Shown: piece by piece, positions 42,358-51,312 of the stretch | How the letters are laid out: every line of letters begins with the position of its first letter | How positions within the stretch are numbered: position 1 is the stretch's first letter | Origin: Thermobacillus xylanilyticus | GTDB taxonomy: Bacteria > Bacillota > Bacilli > Paenibacillales > Paenibacillaceae | Assembly: GCF_907165215.1 (NCBI RefSeq) | Contig: NZ_CAJRAY010000070.1 | Span: forward strand, 20,746 to 81,879 | Length of the DNA: 61,134 nucleotides | Direction of reading: 5' to 3' | Translations under genes and position numbers: made by a program | Notes under the pieces: model-generated | Told to the model about the DNA's origin: nothing | The model's input: the letters and a program-made list of their open reading frames with translations, nothing else | Databases searched by the model: none

Positions 42358-42789
42358 ATGGCCAAACAAGCAAAAATCAAAATGCAGAATGGCGCGGAAA
42401 TCGTCATCGAACTGTTCGAGAAAGACGCGCCGAATACGGTGAAAAATTTCGAGACACTCGCGAACAAAGGATTCTACAACGGACTGACGTTCCACCGGGT
42501 CATTCCGGGATTCGTCGCGCAGGGCGGCTGCCCGAACGGCAACGGCACCGGCGGCCCGGGCTATACGATCAACTGCGAGATCAATCCGAACAAGCATGAG
42601 CGCGGAACCGTCGCCATGGCGCACGCCGGACGGAACACGGGCGGCAGCCAGTTCTACATCTGCTACCAGCCGCAGCCGCATCTGGACGGCGAGCACACGG
42701 TGTTCGGCAAAGTGATCAAAGGCATGGAGCATGTCGACGCGTTCAAAGGGCGCGATGTCATGGAGAAAGTCGAAGTTTACGAAGTGTGA
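42358..42789 (+). CDS. ppiB: Cyclophilin-type peptidyl-prolyl cis-trans isomerase
   Basis: A 143-residue cytosolic cyclophilin. The catalytic [13 protein letters not shown] and binding-site residues in [22 protein letters not shown] are present. The N-terminal [20 protein letters not shown] is typical. GAGGAG lies 14 bases upstream, long spacing but no better start exists. In B. subtilis ppiB likewise precedes the rib genes. Confidence 0.95.
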   Translation: MAKQAKIKMQNGAEIVIELFEKDAPNTVKNFETLANKGFYNGLTFHRVIPGFVAQGGCPNGNGTGGPGYTINCEINPNKHERGTVAMAHAGRNTGGSQFYICYQPQPHLDGEHTVFGKVIKGMEHVDAFKGRDVMEKVEVYEV

Positions 42790-42902
42790 TTCGATTGACC
42801 GCGGGGGACGTGGCCTCTGGCCCGCGGGCGGGACGGGCACGCTAACGGAACGTGGTTCCGCCGCCGAGTGGCATCCACAGCCGGGCGCTCGTTCGGCGTT
42901 TC

Positions 42903-42931
42903 TTGCAAATTGCCGGCGATGGTGCTACTAT
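42903..42931 (+). promoter_or_regulatory. Promoter of the riboflavin operon
   Basis: TTGCAA (42903) and TACTAT (42926) with 17-base spacing, about 40 bases before the FMN aptamer. The region 42790-42902 downstream of ppiB is GC-rich, contains CCGCGGG/CCCGCGG without a T run, and shows no gene. Confidence 0.5.
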
Positions 42932-42969
42932 TCATCTGTATCCCTTTTGAATATTTTTCATGAACGTTT

Positions 42970-43148
42970 CCTTCGGGGCAGGGTGGAAGTCCCTACCGGC
43001 GGTGATCGCGGTTCCGGAGCGGCGCACAGCCGCAAGGAACCGGCGTCAGCCCGTGACCCGGGCCGGAACGACGGCGATAAGCCGTCTGACGGCACGGTGG
43101 ATCCGGTGCAATTCCGGAGCCGACAGTAACAGTCTGGATGGGAGAAGG
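42970..43148 (+). ncRNA. FMN riboswitch (RFN element)
   Basis: The aptamer is unmistakable. It opens with CTTCGGGGCAGGGTG and AAGTCCCTACCGGCGGTGAT, continues with the AGCCCGTGACCC element, GGTGGATCCGGTGCAATTCCG and GAGCCGACAGT, and ends AGTCTGGATGGGAGAAG. The fold closes by pairing of CTTC with GAAG. It senses FMN and switches off the downstream rib genes. The expression platform is unusual because the next gene starts ~450 bases later. Confidence 0.95.
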
Positions 43149-43561
43149 AAGCGGGCAGAAGCGCAACAGTTTTGAGACAGCAAGGATTGTACTTTTTTTC
43201 ACATGGAGAGTTCGACAATCGGCGCCGGCCGGCAGTCCGTCGATCCGGGCATGCCCGAATGGCGGGTTGCACTTGTTCGGCCATGACCCATGACCGGGCG
43301 CTTATCGTCTGGGCGTGCATGCCGGTATATCCGTGCATGTTCGGGCATGTGCGGACGCAAATCCTGTACCGGGGCATCCGGTTTGTCATGTGACCTCGCG
43401 AGCCAAGGCATACGCTGCTTCCTGCAGCCGCCGCATTTGGCGCGGCCGTGAACCGACGGGCCATTCCATTCTCTCCGTGTTGAAAAAAAGCATTCGGCCG
43501 GACCTGGGTCTAACGGTTCCGGACGCTCCTTGCGTGCGCATAAATGTCCGCATTCTCCAAG
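43149..43561 (+). other. Long leader between the FMN aptamer and ribD
   Basis: 413 bases without a credible gene. The start contains TTTTTTT (43193-43199) without a strong preceding hairpin. The centre is GC-rich with repeated GGGCATG/CATGCCCG and GTGCATG motifs that can form several alternative hairpins. Open frames exist but have no ribosome sites or family resemblance. Confidence 0.5.
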
Positions 43562-43594
43562 CCTCCGAAGGAACGAACTTCGGAGGTTTTCTTG
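43562..43594 (+). terminator. Hairpin/terminator at the ribD ribosome site
   Basis: CCTCCGAAG pairs perfectly with CTTCGGAGG around GAACGAA, followed by TTTTCTTG. The 3' arm contains GGAGG, the ribosome site ten bases before the ribD GTG. The structure could act as a terminator, as a translational block, or both, under control of the FMN riboswitch. Confidence 0.75.
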
Positions 43595-43596
43595 TT

Positions 43597-44715
43597 GTGA
43601 TCGACCGATTGGATGACGAATACTACATGCGGCTGGCGCTCGAACTCGCCGCGAAGGCGCGCGGCCAGACCGGCGTCAATCCGGTCGTCGGCTGCGTCAT
43701 CGTGAAAGACGGCCGGATCGTCGGCCTCGGCAGCCATCTGCGGCGCGGCGAAGCGCACGCCGAAATCCACGCGCTGAAAATGGCCGGAGAAGAGGCGCGC
43801 GGAGCGGCCGTCTACGTGACGCTTGAACCATGTTCCCACTACGGCCGCACGCCGCCATGCGCCGACCGGCTGATCGAAGCGGGAGTCGGCCGCGTGGTCG
43901 CCGCCGCGACGGACCCGAACCCGAAGGTGTCGGGAACCGGCCTTGCGAAGCTGCGGGCCGCCGGCATCGAGACGGTCAGCGGCGTCCTCGAAGCCGAGTC
44001 GCGGAAGCTGAACGAAGCGTTCGAGAAATATATCCGCACCGGCCTGCCGTTCGTGACGCTGAAAGCGGGCGCGACGCTGGACGGAAGGCTGGCCGCTGGC
44101 TCGGGCGACAGCAAGTGGGTGACCGGTGAGGAGTCGAGGGCGGCCGTGCATACGCTGCGGCATTTGCATGACGCGATCATGATCGGCGCCGGCACGGCGC
44201 TCAAGGACGATCCGTCGCTCACGACGCGGACGCCGGTTCCGGGCCTCCATCCGGTGCGCATCGTCGTCGACGCGCAGCTCAAGCTGCCGCCGAACCTGAA
44301 GCTGTTCACCGACGGCCAGGCGCCGACGATCGTGCTCACCGCGGCGGACGCCAATGCCGACAAGAGGCGCGTGCTCGAAACGGCGGGCGTCGAAGTCATC
44401 GGCTGCGCCGCGGACGGCGGGCGCATCGATCTGCATGACGCGATGCGAAAGCTGGGCGAGCGCGAGATCGGCTCCGTGCTGCTTGAGGGCGGCGGCAGGC
44501 TGAACGGCGCGATGCTTCAGGCCGGACTTATCGACAAGATCGCCGTCTTCTTCGCGCCGAAGATCGTCGGCAGCGGCGGAACGCCGCTGTTCGACCATCC
44601 GGTCGCCGCGCGGATGGCGGAAGCCGTAAGGCTCACCCGGGTCGAGATCGAACGCTATGGAGACGATTGGTGCGTCACCGGTTATCCGGAGCAGCCAGCA
44701 CAGGGAGGGGAGTAG
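43597..44715 (+). CDS. ribD: Bifunctional diaminohydroxyphosphoribosylaminopyrimidine deaminase / 5-amino-6-(5-phosphoribosylamino)uracil reductase
   Basis: Carries out steps two and three of riboflavin synthesis. The N-terminal deaminase has the zinc site His54 and Glu56 in HAEIHAL and Cys79/Cys88 in EPCSHYGRTPPC. The C-terminal reductase (~150-372) has TLKAGATLDGRLA and LLEGGGRLNGAML. Length 372 is normal. GTG 43597 is the start because GGAGG is ten bases upstream; a longer open frame back to 43315 lies in the leader and has no similarity. Confidence 0.94.
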   Translation: MIDRLDDEYYMRLALELAAKARGQTGVNPVVGCVIVKDGRIVGLGSHLRRGEAHAEIHALKMAGEEARGAAVYVTLEPCSHYGRTPPCADRLIEAGVGRVVAAATDPNPKVSGTGLAKLRAAGIETVSGVLEAESRKLNEAFEKYIRTGLPFVTLKAGATLDGRLAAGSGDSKWVTGEESRAAVHTLRHLHDAIMIGAGTALKDDPSLTTRTPVPGLHPVRIVVDAQLKLPPNLKLFTDGQAPTIVLTAADANADKRRVLETAGVEVIGCAADGGRIDLHDAMRKLGEREIGSVLLEGGGRLNGAMLQAGLIDKIAVFFAPKIVGSGGTPLFDHPVAARMAEAVRLTRVEIERYGDDWCVTGYPEQPAQGGE

Positions 44716-44718
44716 AGC

Positions 44719-45387
44719 ATGTTCACCGGTCTGGTGGAGGAAGTCGGACGGCTCGTGAGAGCCGTAAAGAAAGGCGAGTCGATGGAACTGACGATCGAGG
44801 CGGACCGGGTGCTCGAAGGCACGAAAATCGGCGACAGCATCGCGGTCAGCGGCGTCTGTCTGACCGTGACGTCGCTGGGCGGCAGCGTGTTCACCGCGGA
44901 CGTGACGCCGCAGACTTACCGGCACACGGCGCTCGGCGTTCTGAAGCCGGGCAGCCCGGTCAATCTGGAGCGGGCGATGCCTGCGGACGGCCGGTTCGGC
45001 GGCCATATCGTGCAGGGACATGCCGACGGTACGGGCGTCATCGTGTCGCGGGAGGACGAGGGCAACGCCGTCTGGTTCGCGTTCAAGCCGGACGATCCGA
45101 ATCTGATGCGCTATATCGTGCCGCGCGGTTCGATCGCGGTGGACGGCATCAGCCTGACGGTCGCGAGGGTCGACGGCGGAAGCTTCAGCGTCTCCATCAT
45201 CCCGCACACGCTGGCAATGACGGCGCTCCGGCACAAGCGGCCCGGCGACCGCGTCAATCTGGAATGCGACATATTGGGCAAATACGTGGAGCATCTGCTC
45301 GGCTTCGGTCAAAAATCCGGGGGGCGGGCGGACATCAGCGGAGGCGGCCTGACGGAAGCGCTGCTCAGAGAGAACGGTTTTATCTGA
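44719..45387 (+). CDS. ribE: Riboflavin synthase alpha chain
   Basis: A 222-residue trimeric enzyme that dismutates two lumazines to riboflavin. It has the two tandem lumazine-binding repeats: [10 protein letters not shown]...GVCLTV in the first and [12 protein letters not shown]...DGISLTV in the second. The MFTG start is invariant and follows GGAGGGGAG. It begins three bases after the ribD stop. The B. subtilis name is also ribE. Confidence 0.95.
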   Translation: MFTGLVEEVGRLVRAVKKGESMELTIEADRVLEGTKIGDSIAVSGVCLTVTSLGGSVFTADVTPQTYRHTALGVLKPGSPVNLERAMPADGRFGGHIVQGHADGTGVIVSREDEGNAVWFAFKPDDPNLMRYIVPRGSIAVDGISLTVARVDGGSFSVSIIPHTLAMTALRHKRPGDRVNLECDILGKYVEHLLGFGQKSGGRADISGGGLTEALLRENGFI

Positions 45388-45424
45388 TATTCAAAAAGAT
45401 GCGCGAAGAAACGGAGGGAGTGCG

Positions 45425-46647
45425 ATGAAACCGGAATTCGATGCGATCGAAGATGCGATATACGATCTCATCCTGGGCAAGCCGGTTATCGTCGTGGACG
45501 ATGAAGACCGGGAAAATGAAGGCGATCTGATCGCGCTGGCGGACAAGGCGACGCCGGAGGTGATCAATTTCATGATCACGGAGGCCCGCGGCCTCGTCTG
45601 CGTGCCGCTTACGCCGGAACGCGCGGAGGAGCTTGACCTGCCGCCGATGGTCAGCCACAATACCGATTATCACGGCACGGCGTTCACCGTCTCGGTCGAC
45701 CACGTTTCGACGACGACGGGCATATCGGCGTTCGAACGCGCCCAAACGGTGAAGGCGCTGATCGATCCGAAGGCTAAGCCAACCGATTTCCGGCGGCCGG
45801 GCCACATCTTCCCGCTGATCGGAAAGAAAGGCGGCGTGCTGAGGCGCGCCGGCCATACCGAAGCGGCGATCGACCTGGCGCGGATGTGCGGCGCTTATCC
45901 CGCGGCGGTCATCTGCGAGATCATCAAAGACGACGGCACGATGGCGAGACTGCCGGATCTTCTCAAGTTCCGCGAGAAGCACGGGCTGAAGCTGATCACG
46001 ATCCGGGACCTGATCCGCTACCGGAACGAGAAGGAAAATCTGGTCCAGCGCGTCGTCGAGGTGCGGATGCCGACCGATTTCGGCGTGTTCCGCGCGATCG
46101 CCTATACGAACGATGTCGACTCGAAAGAGCACGTCGCGCTGGTGAAAGGGCAGATCGATCCTTCCCAGCCGGTGCTCGTGCGCGTCCATTCCGAATGTCT
46201 GACCGGCGACGTGTTCCATTCCCACCGATGCGACTGCGGTCCGCAGCTCGAGGCGGCGCTGCGCCAGATCGACGCGGCCGGCTGCGGCGTCCTGCTCTAT
46301 ATGCGCCAGGAAGGCCGGGGCATCGGGCTGATCAACAAATTGAAGGCGTACAAGCTGCAGGAGCAGGGATTCGACACGGTCGACGCGAATATTAAACTGG
46401 GCTTCAAGCCCGACCTGCGCGATTACGGCATCGGCGCGCAGATTCTGAAAGATCTGGGCGTGCGCAAAATGCGGCTGCTCACGAACAATCCGCGCAAGAT
46501 CAAGGGTCTCGAAGGCTACGGCCTCGAGGTGGTCGAGCGGGTGCCGCTGCAGATGGAAGCGAACGAAGACAATGTCCGCTATCTGCGGACGAAGCAGACG
46601 AAACTCGGGCATATGCTCGATCTGAATTCCCTGGGTGGAGAGAAAGG

Positions 46648-46651
<4 letters not shown>
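45425..46651 (+). CDS. ribBA: Bifunctional 3,4-dihydroxy-2-butanone 4-phosphate synthase / GTP cyclohydrolase II
   Basis: Supplies both precursors of riboflavin. Residues ~8-200 are the DHBP synthase ([12 protein letters not shown], and GHIFPL, RAGHTEA). Residues ~205-408 are GTP cyclohydrolase II with the zinc site [19 protein letters not shown] and RQEGRGIGL. Both domains look intact. GGAGGG precedes the ATG. The stop overlaps ribH by four bases. Confidence 0.96.
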
Positions 46652-47130
<479 letters not shown>

Positions 47131-47165
47131 AAATTGATACAGCCGAAGCGAAGGGAACTCTAAGC

Positions 47166-47948
47166 GTGACGATCCATTACAAACTCGAGACATTCGAAGG
47201 GCCGCTCGACCTCTTGCTCCATCTGGTCGATCAGGCGGAAATCGACATCCACGAGATTTCGATCAGCGAGATCACGGACCAATATCTGGCGTATCTGAAC
47301 GCCATGCAGGAACTCGAACTCGAGATCACGAGCGAATTTCTCGTCATGGCCGCCACGCTGCTGGCCATCAAGAGCCGGCAGCTGCTGCCGAAACCGCCGG
47401 TCGTGGAGGAAGAATGGCCCGAAGGTTTCGAGGATGACGAAATCGATACGCGCGAAGAGCTGATCCGGCGGCTGGTCGAATACCGCAAATACAAGGAAAT
47501 CGCCGGGAAGCTGCGCGAGCTGGAGACCGACCGCGGGCTTGTCTACACCAAGGAGCCCGAAGATCTGACGCCCTACATGCCTTCCAAGCCGGAAAATCCG
47601 GTCCAGGGGCTGGTGCCGGCCGACCTGGCCGCGGCCTATATGCGCGCGCTGCGCCGGCAGGCGCGCCGCAACATCGTCTCCACGGTGAGGCGCGACGAAA
47701 TTTCGGTCAAGGACCGGATCCGCGATATTGCCGAACTGCTGCGGGAGCATTCGACCGTCAAGTTCTCGAAGCTCATCCGGCGGGAAATGGACCGCCATGA
47801 GATCGTCGTGACCTTTCTCGCCATCCTGGAACTGATGAAGCGGCGGGCGGTGTACTGTTTCCAGCATCGGTTGTTCGACGATATCGTCATTCAATGGAGA
47901 GGGGATGCGGCGGCGAGTGGATTACAAGACCTTGAAATCGATTATTGA
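47166..47948 (+). CDS. scpA: Segregation and condensation protein A
   Basis: The kleisin subunit of the SMC-ScpAB condensin complex. The N-terminal ETFEGPLDLLLHLVDQAEIDIHEI binds the SMC neck and the C-terminal winged helix (STVKFSKLIRREMDRHEIVVTFLAILELMKR) binds the SMC head. Length 260 is normal. GTG 47166 follows AAGGGAAC. It overlaps scpB by 44 bases. In B. subtilis scpAB also follows the rib operon. Confidence 0.95.
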   Translation: MTIHYKLETFEGPLDLLLHLVDQAEIDIHEISISEITDQYLAYLNAMQELELEITSEFLVMAATLLAIKSRQLLPKPPVVEEEWPEGFEDDEIDTREELIRRLVEYRKYKEIAGKLRELETDRGLVYTKEPEDLTPYMPSKPENPVQGLVPADLAAAYMRALRRQARRNIVSTVRRDEISVKDRIRDIAELLREHSTVKFSKLIRREMDRHEIVVTFLAILELMKRRAVYCFQHRLFDDIVIQWRGDAAASGLQDLEIDY

Positions 47949-48522
47949 GGGACTGCTGTTCATGGCCGGCGACGAAGGGATCAGCGCGAAGCAGCTCGGC
48001 GAGATCCTCGGCTGCGACCCCGCCCTGGCGCGGGACGCCGCCGAAGAACTGAAGGCGGACATGGTCCGCGAGGGCCGGGGCTTGCGCGTCGCCGAAGTGG
48101 CCGGAGGCTATCGCCTGACCACCGTGCCGGAGCATGCGCCTTATTTCGAGAAGCTGGCCTATACGCCCGGCCGGCAGAGTCTGTCGCAGGCCGCGCTGGA
48201 GACGCTGGCGATCATCGCCTACCGCCAGCCGATCACGCGCGTCGAGATCGAGGAAATCCGCGGCGTCAAGAGCGATCGCGCGCTGCAGTCGCTGGTGAAC
48301 AAGGAACTGATCCAGGAAGTCGGCCGCGCGGACGCGATCGGACGGCCGATCCTGTACGGCACGACGAAAGCTTTCCTCGACTATTTCGGCTTGCCGGATC
48401 TGAGCGCCCTGCCCGAGCCGGAAGAAGCCGAGCAGGATCTGCTGGCCGAGCAGACGCAGATGCTGTTCGAGAAGCTTGACAGCATGCAGATGACGCTGGA
48501 CGAATTCAGGGACGAAAACTGA
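47905..48522 (+). CDS. scpB: Segregation and condensation protein B
   Basis: A 205-residue dimeric winged-helix protein that binds the ScpA linker. The family pattern IEGLLFMAGDEGISAKQLGEILG opens it and AALETLAIIAYRQPITRVEIEEIRGVKSD is the highly conserved core; then ELIQEVGRADAIGRPILYGTT. The start at ATG 47905 overlaps scpA by 44 bases; GTG 47917 is an alternative with little difference. Confidence 0.95.
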   Translation: MRRRVDYKTLKSIIEGLLFMAGDEGISAKQLGEILGCDPALARDAAEELKADMVREGRGLRVAEVAGGYRLTTVPEHAPYFEKLAYTPGRQSLSQAALETLAIIAYRQPITRVEIEEIRGVKSDRALQSLVNKELIQEVGRADAIGRPILYGTTKAFLDYFGLPDLSALPEPEEAEQDLLAEQTQMLFEKLDSMQMTLDEFRDEN

Positions 48523-48556
48523 CCAAGGCCTGATCACCATCATATCAATCCTGACG

Positions 48557-48605
48557 ACGGCAGACTGGTACGCGCCCAGGCGGCGCTTTCGGTCTGCCGT
48601 TTTTT
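48557..48605 (+). terminator. Terminator after scpB
   Basis: ACGGCAGAC pairs with GTCTGCCGT, followed by TTTTTC. The loop is long (26 bases) and contains a small GCGCC/GGCGC pairing. Confidence 0.8.
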
Positions 48606-48686
48606 CAGCCGTCCGGCCTGCGGCATAATCCGGCAGCGGAAGAGCATACTATCCATGGCAACGCGTCGGAAAGCGGGGGATGGACG

Positions 48687-49361
48687 ATGCCGTTTGCCTG
48701 GTTTTGGTTTTCCGTCGCCGCAATCATTCTGCTCACAGCCGTCTGCAGTTCGGATGTCGTAGTGCGCGGGCGTTACCGCCGCGTCGGCGCGGATGATGAA
48801 GCCGAGTTGGAAATCCGCGCGCTGTACGGATTGATCCGTCGGCGCTCGGTGGTGAAGGCGTTCGACTGGTCCTGGTCCGGCACGGAATTTCTCGTAAAGC
48901 GCGGACAGCAGGGCGTCGCGCATATCGACCGGGACGATGTGGAGCGGTTTTTCCGGAATACCAGGGTGGCCCTCCGGCTGACCTTTCATTTGACCGATGT
49001 CGTCAAGCGGCTGACAGCCAGAATGAGATTGACCGAGTGGGAATGGCATACGGTCATCGGCTTGCGCGACGCGTTCTGGACGGCGATGATGACCGGGGCC
49101 GCCTGGTCGCTCCAGGCGGGATTGACGGGCTTCCTGTCGCACCGTCTGCGCCTTTGCGCGAAGCCGGTGCTGCGCGTGGAACCGCTGTTCGGTTCATCCG
49201 TGTTCAAGACAAATCTGACCTTCACCGCCCGGATCCGCGCGGGCCTGCTGCTGCTTGCCGGCCTGAGCATGTTTGGCCGGATCTTGCGCGTGCGCGGCGG
49301 AATCGAAGGCTGGGTAAAGCTGCTGACGAAGCCGGACAAGGCCGAGCCTCAGCGTACATAG
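48687..49361 (+). CDS. ytfI: DUF2953 membrane protein (YtfI-like)
   Basis: A 224-residue protein. An N-terminal membrane helix (residues ~5-22, WFWFSVAAIILLTAVCSS) precedes a soluble region with RRVGADDEAELEIRALYGLIRRR, a phrase typical of DUF2953. Two further hydrophobic parts lie near 128-145 and in residues ~185-200. It stands directly before ytfJ, the conserved ytfI-ytfJ arrangement. Its function is unknown, though the context suggests sporulation. Confidence 0.8.
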   Translation: MPFAWFWFSVAAIILLTAVCSSDVVVRGRYRRVGADDEAELEIRALYGLIRRRSVVKAFDWSWSGTEFLVKRGQQGVAHIDRDDVERFFRNTRVALRLTFHLTDVVKRLTARMRLTEWEWHTVIGLRDAFWTAMMTGAAWSLQAGLTGFLSHRLRLCAKPVLRVEPLFGSSVFKTNLTFTARIRAGLLLLAGLSMFGRILRVRGGIEGWVKLLTKPDKAEPQRT

Positions 49362-49425
49362 CGCTGCGGGAACAGCGTTCACAGAACGCTTTGCCATGCG
49401 GGCCGCACGCCCGCTGAATCGCGCG

Positions 49426-49454
49426 GCATAAAGAATCCGGCCCGGGGCAACCTA
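49426..49454 (+). promoter_or_regulatory. Possible sigma-F/sigma-G promoter of ytfJ
   Basis: GCATA (49426) fits the sigma-F -35 and GGCAACCTA (49446) partly fits the -10 (GGnnAnAnT) at 15-base spacing. In B. subtilis ytfJ/gerW is forespore-expressed. Weak match. Confidence 0.35.
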
Positions 49455-49497
49455 ACCATGCGTGAGCAGCAGCATTAACCGACGAAGGAGGATGAAC

Positions 49498-49974
49498 ATG
49501 CTCGAGCACCCGATCCAAGGGCTGATGGAGACCGCCATGGAGAGCATCCGGGAGATGGTGGACGTCAACACGATCGTCGGCGATCCGGTGCAGACGCCGG
49601 ACGGCAGCGTAATCCTGCCGATTTCGAAAGTCGGTTTCGGCTTTGTCGCCGGCGGCTCCGACATCAAACTGGACGGCAATTCCGAACCGACGCACGCTTC
49701 GGTCGATCAGCATAACGCGACAGTCTCGCTTCCTTTCGGCGGCGGCAGCGGCGCCGGCGTGTCGATTACGCCGATCGCATTCCTGGTCGTCGGCTCGCAG
49801 GGCGTCAAGATCGTTTCGCTGGACAACCAGACCCACCTGTGGGAGCGCGTCATCGACTCGGCTCCGAAGATGCTCGACAAGCTTTCGGCCATGATGAAAT
49901 CCGGCTCGCACAAGCACGTTTCGGACGCGCAGATCGAGACGGAAGCAACAACGGCGAACACCCCGGTCGTCTGA
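49498..49974 (+). CDS. gerW: Spore germination protein GerW (YtfJ)
   Basis: A 158-residue cytosolic spore protein. The family pattern HPIQGLMETAMESIREMVDVNTIVG and then GGGSGAGVSITPIAFLVVG is complete. In B. subtilis GerW is required for germination by affecting SleB. ATG 49498 is chosen because AAGGAGG lies six bases upstream; ATG 49492 overlaps that site. A terminator follows immediately. Confidence 0.93.
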   Translation: MLEHPIQGLMETAMESIREMVDVNTIVGDPVQTPDGSVILPISKVGFGFVAGGSDIKLDGNSEPTHASVDQHNATVSLPFGGGSGAGVSITPIAFLVVGSQGVKIVSLDNQTHLWERVIDSAPKMLDKLSAMMKSGSHKHVSDAQIETEATTANTPVV

Positions 49975-49978
49975 TGGA

Positions 49979-50008
49979 AACTGCCCGCTCAAGGGCAGTT
50001 TTTTTTTT
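49979..50008 (+). terminator. Terminator after gerW
   Basis: AACTGCCC pairs perfectly with GGGCAGTT around a six-base loop, followed by eight or more T. Confidence 0.92.
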
Positions 50009-50048
50009 CGGCTTTTGCAGGACCGAAGCATTCGGGCGGAGGCTCGGA

Positions 50049-50056
50049 CATACGAT
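50049..50056 (+). promoter_or_regulatory. Sigma-E-type -10 of the dacB-spmA-spmB operon
   Basis: CATACGAT matches the sigma-E -10 (CATACAnT) with one difference, and AGCATTCGG sits 13 bases upstream as a possible -35. It is 75 bases before dacB, which in B. subtilis is sigma-E dependent. Confidence 0.5.
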
Positions 50057-50130
50057 GGTACAAGACCCGGGGGTCGGGCGCGGCCTGACTCGCGCCCGAT
50101 CCGCCAGTCCGCGAAGGAGGAAGCCGCAGG

Positions 50131-51309
50131 ATGAAGCCGCGCATGCTATGGATTCTGGCCGTCGCCGCTTTGCTGGCATCGGCCGTCTCGCCGGGAGCCG
50201 CCGCCGCGCCCCGCCCGATCGAGACAAACGCGGAAGCCGCCGCGCTGATCGACGTCGAATCGGGAAGGCTGCTTTACAGCCACAACGGCGACAAACGGAT
50301 GCGCATCGCCAGTCTGACGAAGATCATGACCGCGATCGTCGCCATCGAGAACGGCGACTTGTCCGATATCGTCAAGACGAGCAGCCGCGCGGCGGGCAAA
50401 GAAGGATCGTCGATCTACCTTAAGGCGGGCGAGGAGATGAGCCTTCACCACCTGCTGTACGGCCTCATGCTTCGCTCCGGCAACGACGCCGCCGTCGCGA
50501 TCGCCGAGCATGTCGGGGGCTCGGAGGAAGGGTTTGTCTGGATGATGAACGAGAAAGCCCGCGAGCTCGGACTTGCGAACACGCATTTCATGAACCCGCA
50601 CGGACTTGACCACGACGATCATTATTCGTCCGCGAACGATCTGGCGAGGCTCACCGCATACGCCTTGCGCAATCCGGTATTCCGCGAAATCGTGAAGACC
50701 CGCGTCAAAAAGGTGCCGAATCCGAACGCGGAATGGGACTACATATGGACGAACAAGAACAAAATGCTCACCATGTACGAAGGGGCGGACGGCGTCAAGA
50801 CCGGCTATACGAAACTGGCGCACCGCTGCCTCGTCAGTTCGGCCACGCGGGGCGGACAGCAGCTCGCGGCCGTCACGCTCAATGACGGAGACGATTGGGC
50901 CGATCATCAGCGGCTGCTCGACTGGGGGTTCCGGCATTATCCGCTGCAAACCATTGTGGAAGAAGGCCGCAAGATCGCGGGCTACAGTCTGGCGGCCGGA
51001 CGCACGTTCCGTTACCCGCTGGCGGAAGGCGAGCGGGAGCGGATCACGACGCGGCTCGTCGTCCGCCCGCAGGACGATGTCCGGACGCTGCTCGGCGATG
51101 CCGGGCGGCTGGAATTGGAGCTCGGCGGCGTGCCGATCGGTTCGGTGCCGCTGAAGCTGCTGGAGCAGCCCGGCTTGTCGCGCGGCCAGGCTGACCGGAA
51201 GGCCGTTTCGTCCGGCGCCGGGCCGCAGCCGGAAGCCCGGCCGGCGGCGCGCACGCTGCTCTCCGCCCTGCGGACGGTCGGTCTGACGCTGCTGATGCGG
51301 GAGGTGTGA
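50131..51309 (+). CDS. dacB: D-alanyl-D-alanine carboxypeptidase DacB (spore cortex)
   Basis: A 392-residue PBP5* type carboxypeptidase that lowers cross-linking of the spore cortex. A signal peptide (residues ~5-26) ends PGAAAAP. Active-site motifs are S61-L-T-K, SGND near 121 and KTGYT near 226. The C-terminal PBP5-like domain is followed by a hydrophobic end (TLLSALRTVGLTLLM) that may anchor it. GAAGGAGGAAG precedes the ATG. The spmA-spmB genes follow within a few bases, as in B. subtilis. Confidence 0.93.
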   Translation: MKPRMLWILAVAALLASAVSPGAAAAPRPIETNAEAAALIDVESGRLLYSHNGDKRMRIASLTKIMTAIVAIENGDLSDIVKTSSRAAGKEGSSIYLKAGEEMSLHHLLYGLMLRSGNDAAVAIAEHVGGSEEGFVWMMNEKARELGLANTHFMNPHGLDHDDHYSSANDLARLTAYALRNPVFREIVKTRVKKVPNPNAEWDYIWTNKNKMLTMYEGADGVKTGYTKLAHRCLVSSATRGGQQLAAVTLNDGDDWADHQRLLDWGFRHYPLQTIVEEGRKIAGYSLAAGRTFRYPLAEGERERITTRLVVRPQDDVRTLLGDAGRLELELGGVPIGSVPLKLLEQPGLSRGQADRKAVSSGAGPQPEARPAARTLLSALRTVGLTLLMREV

Positions 51310-51312
51310 GCC

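Noticed and set aside
43172..43393. Possible 73-residue gene in the rib leader
   Set aside because: No ribosome site, cysteine- and arginine-rich random-looking sequence, and it lies in a region more likely to be structured RNA.
43315..43596. N-terminal extension of ribD back to 43315
   Set aside because: The extra 94 residues have no similarity to RibD and would be translated through the terminator hairpin; GTG 43597 has a proper ribosome site.
43510..45312. Minus-strand 600-codon open frame opposite ribD-ribE
   Set aside because: Same reason; both plus-strand proteins have complete active sites.
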